A program made the position numbers and the translations under genes. DNA of 64,000 bases from Streptomyces albireticuli (GTDB taxonomy: Bacteria; Actinomycetota; Actinomycetes; Streptomycetales; Streptomycetaceae), in the NCBI RefSeq assembly GCF_002192455.1, contig NZ_CP021744.1, positions 620,001-684,000 of the forward strand, read 5' to 3'. Below, in pieces: positions 43,959 to 53,212 of the stretch. Below the pieces are notes generated by a model. It was not told the DNA's origin and ran no database searches. It was given only the letters and a program-made list of their open reading frames with translations. The stretch's first letter is position 1, and every line of letters starts with the position of its first letter.

Positions 43959-45293
43959 TCAGCGCGGCGGGCTCTCCGGCACGTCGTCCGGGGCGGGCGT
44001 CTGGCCGGGGAGCCGTACCGTGCCGGTGGCCCGCGCGCCGTCGCCCCGCCGCACGGCCGCGGCGGGGCGGACGGGCAGCGCGTGGGCCCGGTGCAGCCAG
44101 GCCACGGCCGCCGCCGAGGCGAGGCCGAGGAGCAGGCAGGTCAGCCAGGGCAGCCACGGGCGCCGGGTGCGGTCGCCGAGGTCCATGGCCCAGCCGACGA
44201 CGACGTTGCCGAGGGCGGCCGTCGCCCCCGAGAGCACGGAGAAGAGCCCGAAGTACGTGCCGGTCAGCCGGGCGCGCCCGAAGCGCGGGACGAGTTCCAT
44301 GACCGACGGGTAGGCGACCATGCCGCCGAAGTAGAGCAGCAGCGAGCCTCCCGTCATCACCAGCAGGCCGGGGACCGCCGTGCCGTCCTCCGGCGGCGCC
44401 GCGTCGCAGATCAGCAGGGGCGGTACGAAGCCGAGGCCCATCAAGGCGATCCCGGAGGCCACCCAGCGGGCACCGCCCCCGCGCCGCTCCAGGGTCCGGG
44501 TGATCCGGAACTGGAAGAGCAGGGTGGCCAGGGCCCCGGACGCCAGGAGCACGCTCGCCGATCCGCTCCAGCCGGACACCTTGCGGGCGCCTTCCGGGAG
44601 CAGGACGTAGAGCTGGTTCTCCAGGATGAACAGGCTGCCGGTGGCGGCGCAGAAACACAGGAAGCGGCGGTTGCCGAGGCACTCGCGCCAGCCTCCGAGC
44701 ACCCTCTCGCGGGCGCCGGAGGCCCCGCGCGGCGGGAGCGCGATCGCCTGGGCGACGGTCAGCGCGGTGAAGACGACGGCCCCGGCCAGCGCCCAGGGCC
44801 GGAAGTCGGTGAGGAGCAGCAGGCCCCCGAGCAGCAGGCCGACCAGCGAGCCGCTGGTGGAGAAGACGTTGAGCAGCGCGAACACCTCGGCGGCGCGGTC
44901 ACCCGACTCATGGGCGACGTAGGTGCGCACGGCCGGGTAGAAGAGCGCGCCCGCGAGGCCGCAGAGCACTGAGGCGGTGAGCAGCAGGGTGTGGCAGTCG
45001 CCGAAGGCGAGGAGGGCGAACGCCGCGGTGCGCAGGGCGCAGCCGGCGAGGATCACCAGGCGGGCGCCGAAGCGGTCGGCCGCGCTGCCGCCGACGACGA
45101 ACAGGCCCTGCTGGCTGAGGTTCCGCACGCTGAGTACCAGTCCGACCAAGGCCGCTGACAGGCCGAGGTCGTGCCCCAGATAGGACGCCAGAAAGGGGAT
45201 CAGGAGATAGAAGCCGATGTCCACCCCGAACTGATTGATGAATAGCAATCGCAATGCGAGAGGAGACTCGCGGACCGCCCGAAGAGTTCTCAT
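43959..45293 (-). CDS. MFS transporter (MdtH-like drug exporter)
   Basis: 444 residues with about twelve helices. The N-terminal segment LLFINQFGVDIGFYLLIPFL and the loop GGSAADRFGARLV are typical of DHA1-type exporters such as MdtH. The C-terminal 40 residues are polar. Substrate unknown. Three CCGTGCAG repeats lie in its upstream region. It ends 98 bases before the gabD gene start on the same strand, but no functional link is evident. Confidence 0.88.
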   Translation of the reverse strand: MRTLRAVRESPLALRLLFINQFGVDIGFYLLIPFLASYLGHDLGLSAALVGLVLSVRNLSQQGLFVVGGSAADRFGARLVILAGCALRTAAFALLAFGDCHTLLLTASVLCGLAGALFYPAVRTYVAHESGDRAAEVFALLNVFSTSGSLVGLLLGGLLLLTDFRPWALAGAVVFTALTVAQAIALPPRGASGARERVLGGWRECLGNRRFLCFCAATGSLFILENQLYVLLPEGARKVSGWSGSASVLLASGALATLLFQFRITRTLERRGGGARWVASGIALMGLGFVPPLLICDAAPPEDGTAVPGLLVMTGGSLLLYFGGMVAYPSVMELVPRFGRARLTGTYFGLFSVLSGATAALGNVVVGWAMDLGDRTRRPWLPWLTCLLLGLASAAAVAWLHRAHALPVRPAAAVRRGDGARATGTVRLPGQTPAPDDVPESPPR

Positions 45294-45773
45294 GCGCGTC
45301 CCCGCAGTCGGCCCGTGCAGGGCCGGGGCACTTTCGGATTACACCGCGCCCAGCCCGATTTCCGTGCAGGTTTCGCCAATTACCGTGCAGAGGGAGGCTT
45401 GTAGGCGCCTATGTGGGCGAGCAGTCGGTCATAAGCTCTCGCGGCCCATCTTCGGCGCCCCCCGGCTGCGCTCGGCAGGATCTCGGCAGACACTTTAGCA
45501 AAGCGCAACACTTGCCGGATAGGGAGCGGAAGGAGGCATTTCTCTTGGCCGCGACATGCCTCCGGCACATGCCGGGCCGTCAACTCGCCTGTGTTCGAAG
45601 GTGGATGCCACGGGCCCGGCCGGCGCAACGCCCTCGGCGACGGTACGGCCGTTCCCTCGGATCGGTGAATCCGCAAGGTAAAACCATAGGCTGAATCCAT
45701 TCTTCACATCGTCCGCGCCACGAACATCGCAAAAGCTCCCCCCGTGGCAGGAGGACTTCGCGACGATGGCCGC
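45294..45773. other. 480-bp divergent region with CCGTGCAG repeats
   Basis: No gene supported. CCGTGCAG occurs three times (45313-45320, 45362-45369, 45383-45390), the last two 21 bases apart, upstream of the MFS gene on the minus strand. A TAGGCGCCTA palindrome sits at 45402-45411. A 146-codon plus-strand frame here (45254-45694) overlaps the MFS start and has poor bias. Confidence 0.5.
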
Positions 45774-46127
45774 ATGAACGACCAGAACTTCCTGGAGCGC
45801 ACCAGGCAGCTCGCGCTCTGCATGGCGGAGCTCCACACGAGCCTCGACCCTGAGTCGTACGCCCTCCTGCTGCGGATCCTCCAGGGGCTCAACGAGGCGA
45901 TCGTGCACCGTGACACCGGCGTGGACCTTCCGTTCAGCGCGCGCGAGAAGGAGCTGTTCACGCCGGAGTTCGGGCGGGTGCTGAAGAAGTTGGCCGGCTA
46001 TCTCGGACCGCATGGGATGCGGGTGGTTGTCGGTGGGGGGATCGGGGAGGCCGCGGAGGGGGACGGGCGGGAGCGGGACCGGTGCGAGGTCGATGCGATC
46101 GCTCGGGTGAGCGGTATGCGCCCGTAG
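45774..46127 (+). CDS. Small protein of unknown function
   Basis: 117 residues. It starts MNDQNFLERTRQLALCMAELHTS and contains a conserved-looking helical region (YALLLRILQGLNEAIVHRD) followed by KELFTPEFGRVLKKLAGYLG. No membrane helix or known motif. The ATG at 45774 is 19 bases after GAGGA, so initiation is uncertain; an in-frame GTG lies at 45744. The acidic tail after residue 90 has lower bias. It precedes a repeat-rich intergenic region. Confidence 0.65.
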   Translation: MNDQNFLERTRQLALCMAELHTSLDPESYALLLRILQGLNEAIVHRDTGVDLPFSAREKELFTPEFGRVLKKLAGYLGPHGMRVVVGGGIGEAAEGDGRERDRCEVDAIARVSGMRP

Positions 46128-46130
46128 GGT

Positions 46131-46330
46131 GCCGGGCGGGTTTTTCCCCGGCCCCGCCCCTTCCCGAGCCCCGCCCCTTCCCGAAATCGGGGAGATCCCC
46201 GGACCCCCTGCCTCGCTACCGCGCGGTGTCCTCAATCGCCGGACGGGCCGATTTTCGACCCGTCCGGCGATTGAGGGCCGGAGTCCCGGTTCGGGAAGGG
46301 GTGGACCGGGGAAAACCCGCCCGCCCCCGC
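46131..46330. repeat. Nested inverted repeats, about 200 bp
   Basis: Three concentric pairs: an outer pair around CGGGCGGG/TTTTCCCCGG near 46134-46152 and 46305-46322 (one extra T), a middle pair CCCCTTCCCGAA (46174-46185 with 46290-46301) and an inner 18-bp perfect pair (46230-46247 with 46259-46276, starting CCTCAATCGCCGG). A 16-bp unit (CCCCGCCCCTTCCCGA) is also tandemly repeated at 46152 and 46169. The inner CAATCGCCGG sequence is a widespread streptomycete intergenic repeat. The element lies directly after the small gene and may terminate it. Confidence 0.75.
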
Positions 46331-46387
46331 CGTCGTTAACGCATCCGTAGTTCGACATCCCGGTCGGACGACGGTCACGACGGTCAC

Positions 46388-47074
46388 ATGGGAGGCCACA
46401 CACCCGTGCTCGCACAGCCCACCGCCCTCGCGGTCAATCTCCTCGACGCCTCCTCACTGCTGGCGGCCTTCGGCGCGCTCGGCATCGCCGTGGTGCTCTT
46501 CGCCGAGACCGGTCTGCTGATCGGCTTCTTCCTGCCCGGGGACTCGCTGCTGTTCACCGCCGGCCTGCTGTCGCGGGCGGGGGCGCACTCCGGGCCGCGG
46601 CTGGATCTGGCGCAGGTCCTGGCCGCCGCGGTGGTCGGGGCGCTGGTCGGCGCGCAGTGCGGGTACGTCCTCGGGCGCCGCGGCGGCCGTGCCCTGCTCA
46701 CCCGGTCGCGCAACCGCCGGCTGCACGAGGGCGCCGCGCGGGCGGAGGAGCTCCTGGAGCGCTACGGGCACGCCCGCGCGATCGTGCTGGCGCGCTTCGT
46801 GCCGGTGGTGCGCACCGTCCTCAACCCCCTGGCGGGCGCCCTGGGCGTGCCGCCGCGCACCTTCGCGCTCTGGCAGACGACCGGTGGCCTGGTGTGGACG
46901 GTCGGGCTGATCCTCGGGGGGTACGCCCTGGGCTCGGCGGTGCCGGACGTCGACCGCTACCTCCTGCCGATCGTCGGCGCCATCGTGCTGCTCTCCCTGC
47001 TGCCGCTCGCGCTGGAGCTGCTGCGCGGCCGCCGCACCGCCAAGGCACCGGCGGGCGGTCCGGAGGCGGACTGA
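46388..47074 (+). CDS. DedA-family membrane protein
   Basis: 228 residues with about five membrane helices. The family signature is seen as FAETGLLIGFFLPGDSLLF and, later, ARFVPVVRTVLNPLAGALG, where acidic and arginine residues in the membrane are conserved. Many relatives move undecaprenyl phosphate or other lipids; the flippase role of a given member needs testing. The ATG at 46388 has no strong ribosome site. Confidence 0.9.
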   Translation: MGGHTPVLAQPTALAVNLLDASSLLAAFGALGIAVVLFAETGLLIGFFLPGDSLLFTAGLLSRAGAHSGPRLDLAQVLAAAVVGALVGAQCGYVLGRRGGRALLTRSRNRRLHEGAARAEELLERYGHARAIVLARFVPVVRTVLNPLAGALGVPPRTFALWQTTGGLVWTVGLILGGYALGSAVPDVDRYLLPIVGAIVLLSLLPLALELLRGRRTAKAPAGGPEAD

Positions 47075-47174
47075 GAGCGGGCCGGCCACCGGTGCGCCGG
47101 TGCCCTCCGCCGCCACCGCTTCGCTACGGTGGCCGCACCGGCTGCCCGCGCCACGCCGCGCCTGGAGGTTCACG

Positions 47175-48542
47175 GTGACCCACCACGACCGCGAACGCGC
47201 GCCCGACGCCGGCCTGCGGGCCGGACGCGCACCGGGAGCGCGGCCCCTGACGGGACATCTGGCACGGCTGTACAGGGCGCCGCTGCCCTTCCTGACGGAT
47301 CTGCCGCGCCACGGCGACCTGGTCGAGATCCGCATCGGCCGCCGCCCGTTCCTCGTCCTCTGCCACCCCGAGCTCGCCCGCGCGGTGCTCACCGACGACC
47401 GGACGTACGACCGCGACGGCCCCTCGTACGAGGGGTCCCGGCGGGCGATGGGCAACGGGCTGGCCACCTGCCCGTACGCCGACCACCGGGCGCAGCGGCA
47501 CATGCTCCAGCCGGCCTTCCGCCCGGATCACCTGGAGCGGTACGCCGCAGTGATGCGGCGGACGATCGCGGAGACGGTGGACGGCTGGCGCGACGGTCTG
47601 GAGGTGGATCTCGCGGAGGAGCTGTTCGCGCTGACCACCAGGACGACGGTGCGGGCCCTGTTCGCCTCGGATCTGACGCCCGCCGCCGCGCAGGAGCTCC
47701 ACCAGGCCCTGGCGGTCTTCCTCAAGGGTGTCTACCGGCAGTCGCTGATGCCGTGGGCGGGCCGGCTGCCGACGCCCGGCAACCTGCGTTACGGCCGGGC
47801 ACTGGAGCAGTGGCGCGCCCAGGCGGGCCGGCTGATCACCGCCCACCGGGCCGGGACGCCCGCCGACGCCAGGAACGTACTGTCCCACCTGGTCGCCGCC
47901 CGGACGGCGGACGGCTCGCCGCTGCCCGACCCGGACGTCCACGACCAGGTCACCGCGCTGGTCCTCGCCGGTTCCGAGACCACCGCCGCCGCGCTCGCCT
48001 GGTCCTGCCATCTCCTCACCCGGCACCCCGGTGCCGGGCGCCGGCTGCGCGAGGAGGCGCGGACGGTGCTCGGGGGGCGCGTCGCCACGCTGGAGGACGT
48101 CCCCCGGCTGACGGTGACCGGCCGCGTCCTCACCGAGGCGCTGCGGCTCTACCCGCCGGCCTGGCTCGTCCCTCGTATCACCACGCGCGAGACGTCCCTG
48201 GCGGGACGCCGTCTCCCGGTGGGCAGCGCGGTGGTGTTCTGCCCTTACGTCCTGCACCGGCGCGCCGATCTGTACCCCGAGCCGCACCGCTTCCTCCCGG
48301 ACCGCTGGGCCGAGGGGTCCGGCGGCGGTGCGGCGGCCGCGCGGCATCGCACGTACATGCCGTTCGGCCTCGGCGCGCACCGGTGCATCGGCGAGGCGTT
48401 CGCCCTGACCGAGGCCACGATGACGCTGGCCACGCTGGTGGCGCGCTGGGAGCTCCGGCCCGTGCCCGGCGCCGTCGTCCGGCCGGCGGTCAGGGCCGTG
48501 CTGGCGCCGGAGCGGCTGCCCGTGCGCCTGGTGGCGTCCTGA
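47175..48542 (+). CDS. Cytochrome P450 (pentalenene-oxygenase-like group)
   Basis: 455 residues. I-helix LVLAGSETTAAAL, K-helix EALRLYPP (E-x-x-R), the PERF-like YPEPHRFLPDRW and the heme loop FGLGAHRCIGEAF with Cys404. The longer K-helix surroundings and RLYPPAW resemble the CYP family of terpene oxidases and fatty-acid hydroxylases more than CYP105/107. There is no terpene synthase in the window. GTG start at 47175 with GGAGG six bases upstream. Confidence 0.92.
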   Translation: MTHHDRERAPDAGLRAGRAPGARPLTGHLARLYRAPLPFLTDLPRHGDLVEIRIGRRPFLVLCHPELARAVLTDDRTYDRDGPSYEGSRRAMGNGLATCPYADHRAQRHMLQPAFRPDHLERYAAVMRRTIAETVDGWRDGLEVDLAEELFALTTRTTVRALFASDLTPAAAQELHQALAVFLKGVYRQSLMPWAGRLPTPGNLRYGRALEQWRAQAGRLITAHRAGTPADARNVLSHLVAARTADGSPLPDPDVHDQVTALVLAGSETTAAALAWSCHLLTRHPGAGRRLREEARTVLGGRVATLEDVPRLTVTGRVLTEALRLYPPAWLVPRITTRETSLAGRRLPVGSAVVFCPYVLHRRADLYPEPHRFLPDRWAEGSGGGAAAARHRTYMPFGLGAHRCIGEAFALTEATMTLATLVARWELRPVPGAVVRPAVRAVLAPERLPVRLVAS

Positions 48543-48566
48543 GGCCCGCCGGCCGCGCCGGGCGGC

Positions 48567-49046
48567 TCACCTCTTGCCGATGCCCTCGAACCAGGTCGGT
48601 CCGCCCTCCGTGGCCTGCTTGATGCGGCTCACGGCGAAGCTCTCCATGGCCGGCAGGGAGTCCGCCTCGAACCAGCCCACCTCCAGGGACTCGTCGTCGT
48701 TGACGCGGGCCTCGCCACCCACCGCGCGGCACAGGAAGCAGACGTCCATGAACTGGCACACGTCGCCGTTGGGGTAGGTGACGCGCTCCAGCGCCTCGAC
48801 GAGCAGGACCCGCTCCGGGACGCAGCGGACGGCGGTCTCCTCGTAGACCTCGCGCACGATCGCCGTGGCGGGCTGCTCGCCCGGCTCGGGGATGCCGCCG
48901 ATGATCGACCACTCGCCGGTGTCCGAACGGCGGCCGAGGAGGATGCGGTCCTGGTCGTCGAGGACGATGGCGCTGACGCCGGGCATCCACAGGAGCTGGT
49001 TGCCGATGCTCTCGCGGATCTCGCGGATGAAGTGCGGGGTGGGCAT
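48567..49046 (-). CDS. Nudix hydrolase
   Basis: 159 residues. The Nudix box is complete: GGIPEPGEQPATAIVREV followed by YEETAV (pattern G-x5-E-x7-R-E-U-x-E-E-x-G/A-U). The N-terminus PHFIREIRESIGNQLLWMPG and the short form resemble actinobacterial NUDIX proteins acting on nucleotides or sugar nucleotides. Substrate unknown. It stands alone, converging with the P450 gene. Confidence 0.92.
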   Translation of the reverse strand: MPTPHFIREIRESIGNQLLWMPGVSAIVLDDQDRILLGRRSDTGEWSIIGGIPEPGEQPATAIVREVYEETAVRCVPERVLLVEALERVTYPNGDVCQFMDVCFLCRAVGGEARVNDDESLEVGWFEADSLPAMESFAVSRIKQATEGGPTWFEGIGKR

Positions 49047-49107
49047 GCGTCGAGCCTAACGGCCCCGGTGATCGCCTCCGGCCACGCTCCGGTGGGCCGG
49101 AGGGCGG

Positions 49108-49743
49108 TCAGGCGGCGGCCCGGCGGCCCGCCGCCAGGCGCAGACCCCTGCGGATCACCTGAACGGCGGCTTCCGCGTCGTCGACGGTGACGGTGAACGA
49201 CCGGCCGTCGCCGAGCCGGACCACGAAGCCCTCGCCGCGCCGCACGACCACGGCGGTGCCCTTCTCGGGGCGCCAGCGGTAGCCCCAGCCGCCCCACTGG
49301 CGCGGGGTGACGCGCGGGGCGAAGTCGGCGCCGACGACGTGGGCGAGCGGGATGCGGGTCCGGGGCACGCCGATGTGGCCGCAGCGGACCTCCAGCGCCT
49401 CGGTGTCCACCCGTACGGCCACATGGACGAACGCGAGGGTGCCGTAGAGCATCAGGAGCCCGGCCGCGACGCAGCCGACGACCGCCATGACGAGAGGGGC
49501 CAGACCCGAGGTCCACGCGCTGTCGACGGCCAGCTCGACGCCCAGCGCCAGGCAGGCGGCGCCGGCGACGGCCAGCAGCCACTGGATCCGGTTGGTCGCA
49601 CGTCCGGTCCAGACCGCGAGATCACCGGCGCTGTCGGCCGGGGAAGGGGTACCGACCGCGTCCGGTCCGGCGGTGGGCTTCTCGTCGTCCTCGTGGCCCT
49701 GCGGGCCCTTGGAGTGGTCCCTCATATGAGGCAGCCTACTCAT
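49108..49743 (-). CDS. Membrane protein with a PH-like cytoplasmic domain
   Basis: 211 residues. Polar N-terminus (about 45 residues), two membrane helices (about 53-73 and 82-107) and a C-terminal PH-like domain with GGWGYRWRPEKGTAVVVRRG and FTVTVDDAEAAVQVI. This last part is similar to the C-terminus of the DUF1648 protein at 24265. Two ATGs are possible (49743 or 49725); the second lies in the palindrome CCTCATATGAGG. Function unknown. Confidence 0.75.
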   Translation of the reverse strand: MSRLPHMRDHSKGPQGHEDDEKPTAGPDAVGTPSPADSAGDLAVWTGRATNRIQWLLAVAGAACLALGVELAVDSAWTSGLAPLVMAVVGCVAAGLLMLYGTLAFVHVAVRVDTEALEVRCGHIGVPRTRIPLAHVVGADFAPRVTPRQWGGWGYRWRPEKGTAVVVRRGEGFVVRLGDGRSFTVTVDDAEAAVQVIRRGLRLAAGRRAAA

Positions 49744-49802
49744 CTTCCGCGCCCGTGGCAGGGGTGATGCGCGGGCCGGCCCGGACGGAACCGGATCGGG
49801 TG

Positions 49803-50600
49803 TCAGGAACGAGCCGCGGCGGCCTCGACGAGCGAGCGGCCCTCGCGGTAGGCGAGCGCGGCCGGCTGGAGGACCCCCTCGCGCCCGCTGAGCAGCACGG
49901 TCAGCCGGCCCGTCGGCGGGGCGTCGGGGTCGGGCGCGGTGCCCGCCCGGCGCAGGGCCTGGGCGGCGACGGCCGGGGCCGAGCCGTGCAGGACGAGCTC
50001 CGGCGCCTCGGGGCCGAGCCGGGGCTGGACGGCCGCGCGGATGCGGTCGTCGACCAGCTCGTAGTGGGTGCAGCCCAGGACGAGGTCCCGGGTGCCGGGC
50101 GGCGTGAGGGCGGCGGCGGCCGCCACGGCGGCGTCGATGGCCGCCGAGTCGGCGCGCTCCACGGCGTCGGCGAGGCCCGGGCAGGGCACCTCGGTCACCT
50201 CGACGCCCGCCGCGAAGTCGCGGATCAGGCCGCGCTGGTACGGGCTGCCGGTGGTCGCCGGGGTGGCCCAGATCGCCACCGGGCCGCCGGCGGCCGCGGC
50301 GGGCTTGATCGCCGGTACGGTCCCGATGACCGGCAGCTCCGGCTCCAGCTCGGCACGTATGGCGTCCAGGGCGTGGACGGAGGCGGTGTTGCAGGCGACG
50401 ATCAGGGCGTCGGGGCGGTGCGCGGCGGCGGCGCGGGCGCAGGCCAGCGCGTGTGCGGTGAGGTCCTCGGGGGTACGGGGGCCCCAGGGCATGCTGGCGG
50501 GGTCCCCGGACAGGACGAGATCGGCGTCGGGGCGCAGCCGGTGGACGGTTGCCGCGGCAGCCAGGAGGCCGATACCGGAGTCGATGAGCGCGATCTTCAC
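49803..50600 (-). CDS. Glutamate/aspartate racemase family protein
   Basis: 265 residues. Both catalytic cysteines of the family are present: Cys70 in VACNTAS and Cys177 in LGCTHY, and the N-terminal IDSGIGLL loop is typical of MurI. Glutamate racemase makes D-glutamate for peptidoglycan; whether this is the main MurI or a paralogue cannot be told. The start is a GTG at 50600. It is divergent from the glycosyltransferase gene. Confidence 0.85.
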   Translation of the reverse strand: MKIALIDSGIGLLAAAATVHRLRPDADLVLSGDPASMPWGPRTPEDLTAHALACARAAAAHRPDALIVACNTASVHALDAIRAELEPELPVIGTVPAIKPAAAAGGPVAIWATPATTGSPYQRGLIRDFAAGVEVTEVPCPGLADAVERADSAAIDAAVAAAAALTPPGTRDLVLGCTHYELVDDRIRAAVQPRLGPEAPELVLHGSAPAVAAQALRRAGTAPDPDAPPTGRLTVLLSGREGVLQPAALAYREGRSLVEAAAARS

Positions 50601-50674
50601 CCGGTCACTTTAATGGATGAGCGTCGATCACCCGCGCGAGCGTCCCCCTGTGGGGCAGACTGCGGAGGGTGACC

Positions 50675-51838
50675 GTGCTGACGTGGATCACCTTCGCTTC
50701 ACTGGCCGCGTGGCTGTGGCTGCTGCTGGGCCAGGGCTTCTTCTGGCGCACGGACGTGCGGCTGCCGCGGCGCGCCGACCCCGAGCGATGGCCTCCGGTC
50801 GCCGTGGTGGTGCCGGCCCGGGACGAGGCCGGGGTGCTGCCGGCGAGCCTGCCCTCGCTCCTCGCGCAGGACTATCCGGGGCGGGCGGAGGTCTTCCTCG
50901 TCGACGACGGCAGCGTGGACGGCACCGGCGAGGTGGCCCGTGCCCTGGCCCGGGAGCACGGCGGGCTGGCGCTGACGGTGGACTCCCCCGGCGAGCCGCC
51001 GCCCGGCTGGACGGGCAAGCTGTGGGCGGTGCGGCACGGCATGGCCCTCGCCCGTGCCCGTACGGACGCCGAGTTCCTGCTGCTGACCGACGCGGACATC
51101 GCGCACCGTCCGGACAGCCTGCGGGAGCTGGTGGCGGCGGCCTCCTCGGGCGGCCTGGACCTGGTGTCGCAGATGGCCCGGCTGCGGGTGGCGACGGCCT
51201 GGGAACGGCTGATCGTCCCGGCGTTCGTCTATTTCTTCGCCCAGCTCTACCCGTTCCGCTGGATCAACCGCCCCGGCGCGCGGACCACGGCGGCGGCCGG
51301 CGGGTGCGTCCTGCTGCGGTGGGAGGCGGCGGAGCGGGCCGGGGTCCCGGACAGCGTCCGGCACGCGGTGATCGACGACGTCTCCACGGCCCGGGCCGTG
51401 CGGCGGGCGGGCGGCCGGATCTGGCTGGGACTCGCCGACCGGGTGGACAGCGTCCGGCCCTACCCGCGCCTCGGCCAGCTGTGGCGCATGATCTCGCGCA
51501 GCGCGTACACCCAGCTGCGGCACAACCCGCTGCTGCTGGCGGGCACGGTCGCCGGCCTGGCGGTGGTGTATCTGGTGCCGCCGGTGGCCGTGGCGGCCGG
51601 CGCGCTGGCGGGTGACGGTGCCCCGCTGGCCGCGGGGGCCGCGGCGTGGGCGGTGATGGCGGGCACGTACGTCCCGATGCTGCGTTATTACCGGCAGCCG
51701 GTCGCGCTGGCGCCGCTGCTGCCGTTCACGGCCCTGCTGTATCTGCTGATGACCGTGGACTCCGCGGTGCAGCACCACCGCGGCCGGGGCGCGGCCTGGA
51801 AGGGGCGGACGTACGCCCGCCCCGAGGCCGCGCCCTGA
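50675..51838 (+). CDS. Family 2 glycosyltransferase, HpnB-like
   Basis: 387 residues. An N-terminal membrane helix precedes a GT-A domain with VAVVVPARDEAGVLPASLP, VDDGSVDGTGEVA and the DxD-type LTDADIAH; further on come the acceptor region VIDDVSTARAVRR and C-terminal membrane helices. This layout matches hopene-associated HpnB proteins, but no hopanoid gene is adjacent. The GTG at 50675 has GGAGG six bases upstream; a GTG at 50669 is also in frame but too close to it. Confidence 0.88.
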   Translation: MLTWITFASLAAWLWLLLGQGFFWRTDVRLPRRADPERWPPVAVVVPARDEAGVLPASLPSLLAQDYPGRAEVFLVDDGSVDGTGEVARALAREHGGLALTVDSPGEPPPGWTGKLWAVRHGMALARARTDAEFLLLTDADIAHRPDSLRELVAAASSGGLDLVSQMARLRVATAWERLIVPAFVYFFAQLYPFRWINRPGARTTAAAGGCVLLRWEAAERAGVPDSVRHAVIDDVSTARAVRRAGGRIWLGLADRVDSVRPYPRLGQLWRMISRSAYTQLRHNPLLLAGTVAGLAVVYLVPPVAVAAGALAGDGAPLAAGAAAWAVMAGTYVPMLRYYRQPVALAPLLPFTALLYLLMTVDSAVQHHRGRGAAWKGRTYARPEAAP

Positions 51839-51853
51839 CCGGGCCCGTGCGGG

Positions 51854-53134
51854 TCACTTCCGGCCGGGCGTCCAGTTCATGCCCCAGCCGTACGCCCGGT
51901 CCAGCGTGCGCTGCGGGCTGACGCCGCGGTCGGGCACCAGGTAGCGGGCCTCGCGCTGGACGACGAGGTCGCCGCCGTTGTTGGTGATCAGGGCCAGCGC
52001 GCAGACGTTGGAGGGCACGGTGCACTCGTCGAGCGAGAAGTCGATGGCGGCGCCGTGCTGCGGCTGGAGGGTGACGGTGGCGTTGAGGTTGGCGAAGCTC
52101 CGGGCGCCCTCGTAGATCGTCACGAAGACGAGGATGCGGCGGAAGTCCGCGATGTGGTCGAGGTTGACGGTGAGGTTCTCGCCGGACGCCACCGATCCGG
52201 TCCGGTCGTCGCCGTCGAGGTGGATGAAGGGCGGCTGGTGGAGGGAGCCGAAGGAGTTCCCGAGTGCCTGGATCACGCCCTTGCTGCCGTCCCGCAGCTC
52301 GAACAGGGCACCGAGGTCGAGGTCGAGGTCGGAGTGCATGGCCATGGCCTTGCCGAGCCGCTGGCCCCAGCCCTTGAACTGCTTCTGCACCTCCCAGTTG
52401 AGGTTGACGCGCAGCGACCCGGAGGTGCCGCCCTGCTTGGTGAGGGAGACCGCCGGGGCCTCCTTGGTGAGCGTGACCTTCGTCAGGCGTACGGGCTGGG
52501 GCGCGGGCGGCGCGGCGGGCGCCGGCGGCACGGGCGCCGGGGCGGGCGGCGTGTGCGTACCCGGCCGCTCGTGCACCGGGGCCGGGGCGGCGGCGGGCGC
52601 TGCCTGCTGCGGCTCGTCGACGGTGATCCCGAAGTCGGTCGCCAGACCCTCCAGACCGCTGCTGTAGCCCTGCCCGACGGCCCGGAACTTCCACTCGCCC
52701 TGGCGGCGGTAGAGCTCGCCGAGGACGTACGCGGTCTCGACCGTGGCGTCCGAGCTGTCGAAGCGGGCGAGCTCCGCGCCGGACGCCGTGTCGAGCACCC
52801 GGATGTGCAGGCCGGGCACCTGGCCGAAGGTGCCGCCGTCGGCGGAGGCCGCGAGGACCACGGTCTCGATCGAGGGCTCCACGGAGGCGAGGTCGACCGA
52901 CAGGGCGTCCGTCACCGCGTCACCCGCCGGGCGCTTGCCCTCGTGGCGCACCGCGCCGGAGGAGTGCACCGCCTGGTTGTAGAAGACGAAGTCCGCGTCC
53001 GAGCGGACCTTGCCCGCGGACAGCAGCAGCGCGGAGGCGTCCACGTCCGGTATCCCGGGGCCCGTGCGCCAGCCCAGCTCGACGCGCACCGCGGCCGCCG
53101 GAATCCGGACGTTGGTGCCCTTCTGCATCGCCAT
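51854..53134 (-). CDS. TerD-domain protein with two TerD modules
   Basis: 426 residues. N-terminal TerD domain (about 1-180; [20 protein letters not shown] and [10 protein letters not shown] are typical, with calcium-binding acidic loops), a proline/alanine-rich linker (about 180-235) and a second TerD/TerA-type domain (about 245-420; LNLNWEV-like opening and [11 protein letters not shown]). Tellurite-resistance-type proteins of this kind are involved in stress responses and vesicle or calcium processes. The start AT 53134 is the first of two near ATGs. It converges with the glycosyltransferase gene. Confidence 0.88.
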   Translation of the reverse strand: MAMQKGTNVRIPAAAVRVELGWRTGPGIPDVDASALLLSAGKVRSDADFVFYNQAVHSSGAVRHEGKRPAGDAVTDALSVDLASVEPSIETVVLAASADGGTFGQVPGLHIRVLDTASGAELARFDSSDATVETAYVLGELYRRQGEWKFRAVGQGYSSGLEGLATDFGITVDEPQQAAPAAAPAPVHERPGTHTPPAPAPVPPAPAAPPAPQPVRLTKVTLTKEAPAVSLTKQGGTSGSLRVNLNWEVQKQFKGWGQRLGKAMAMHSDLDLDLGALFELRDGSKGVIQALGNSFGSLHQPPFIHLDGDDRTGSVASGENLTVNLDHIADFRRILVFVTIYEGARSFANLNATVTLQPQHGAAIDFSLDECTVPSNVCALALITNNGGDLVVQREARYLVPDRGVSPQRTLDRAYGWGMNWTPGRK

Positions 53135-53212
53135 ACTCCACCCCTGTGAACAGTCCCGTCCTTGCAGGGTCCCAACGTACCCTGGCGGCGGAATATCCCG
53201 GTTACCGCGCCT

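Noticed and set aside
45254..45694. 146-codon plus-strand frame between the MFS gene and the small gene
   Set aside because: Overlaps the MFS start on the other strand, poor codon bias, cysteine and arginine rich without pattern.
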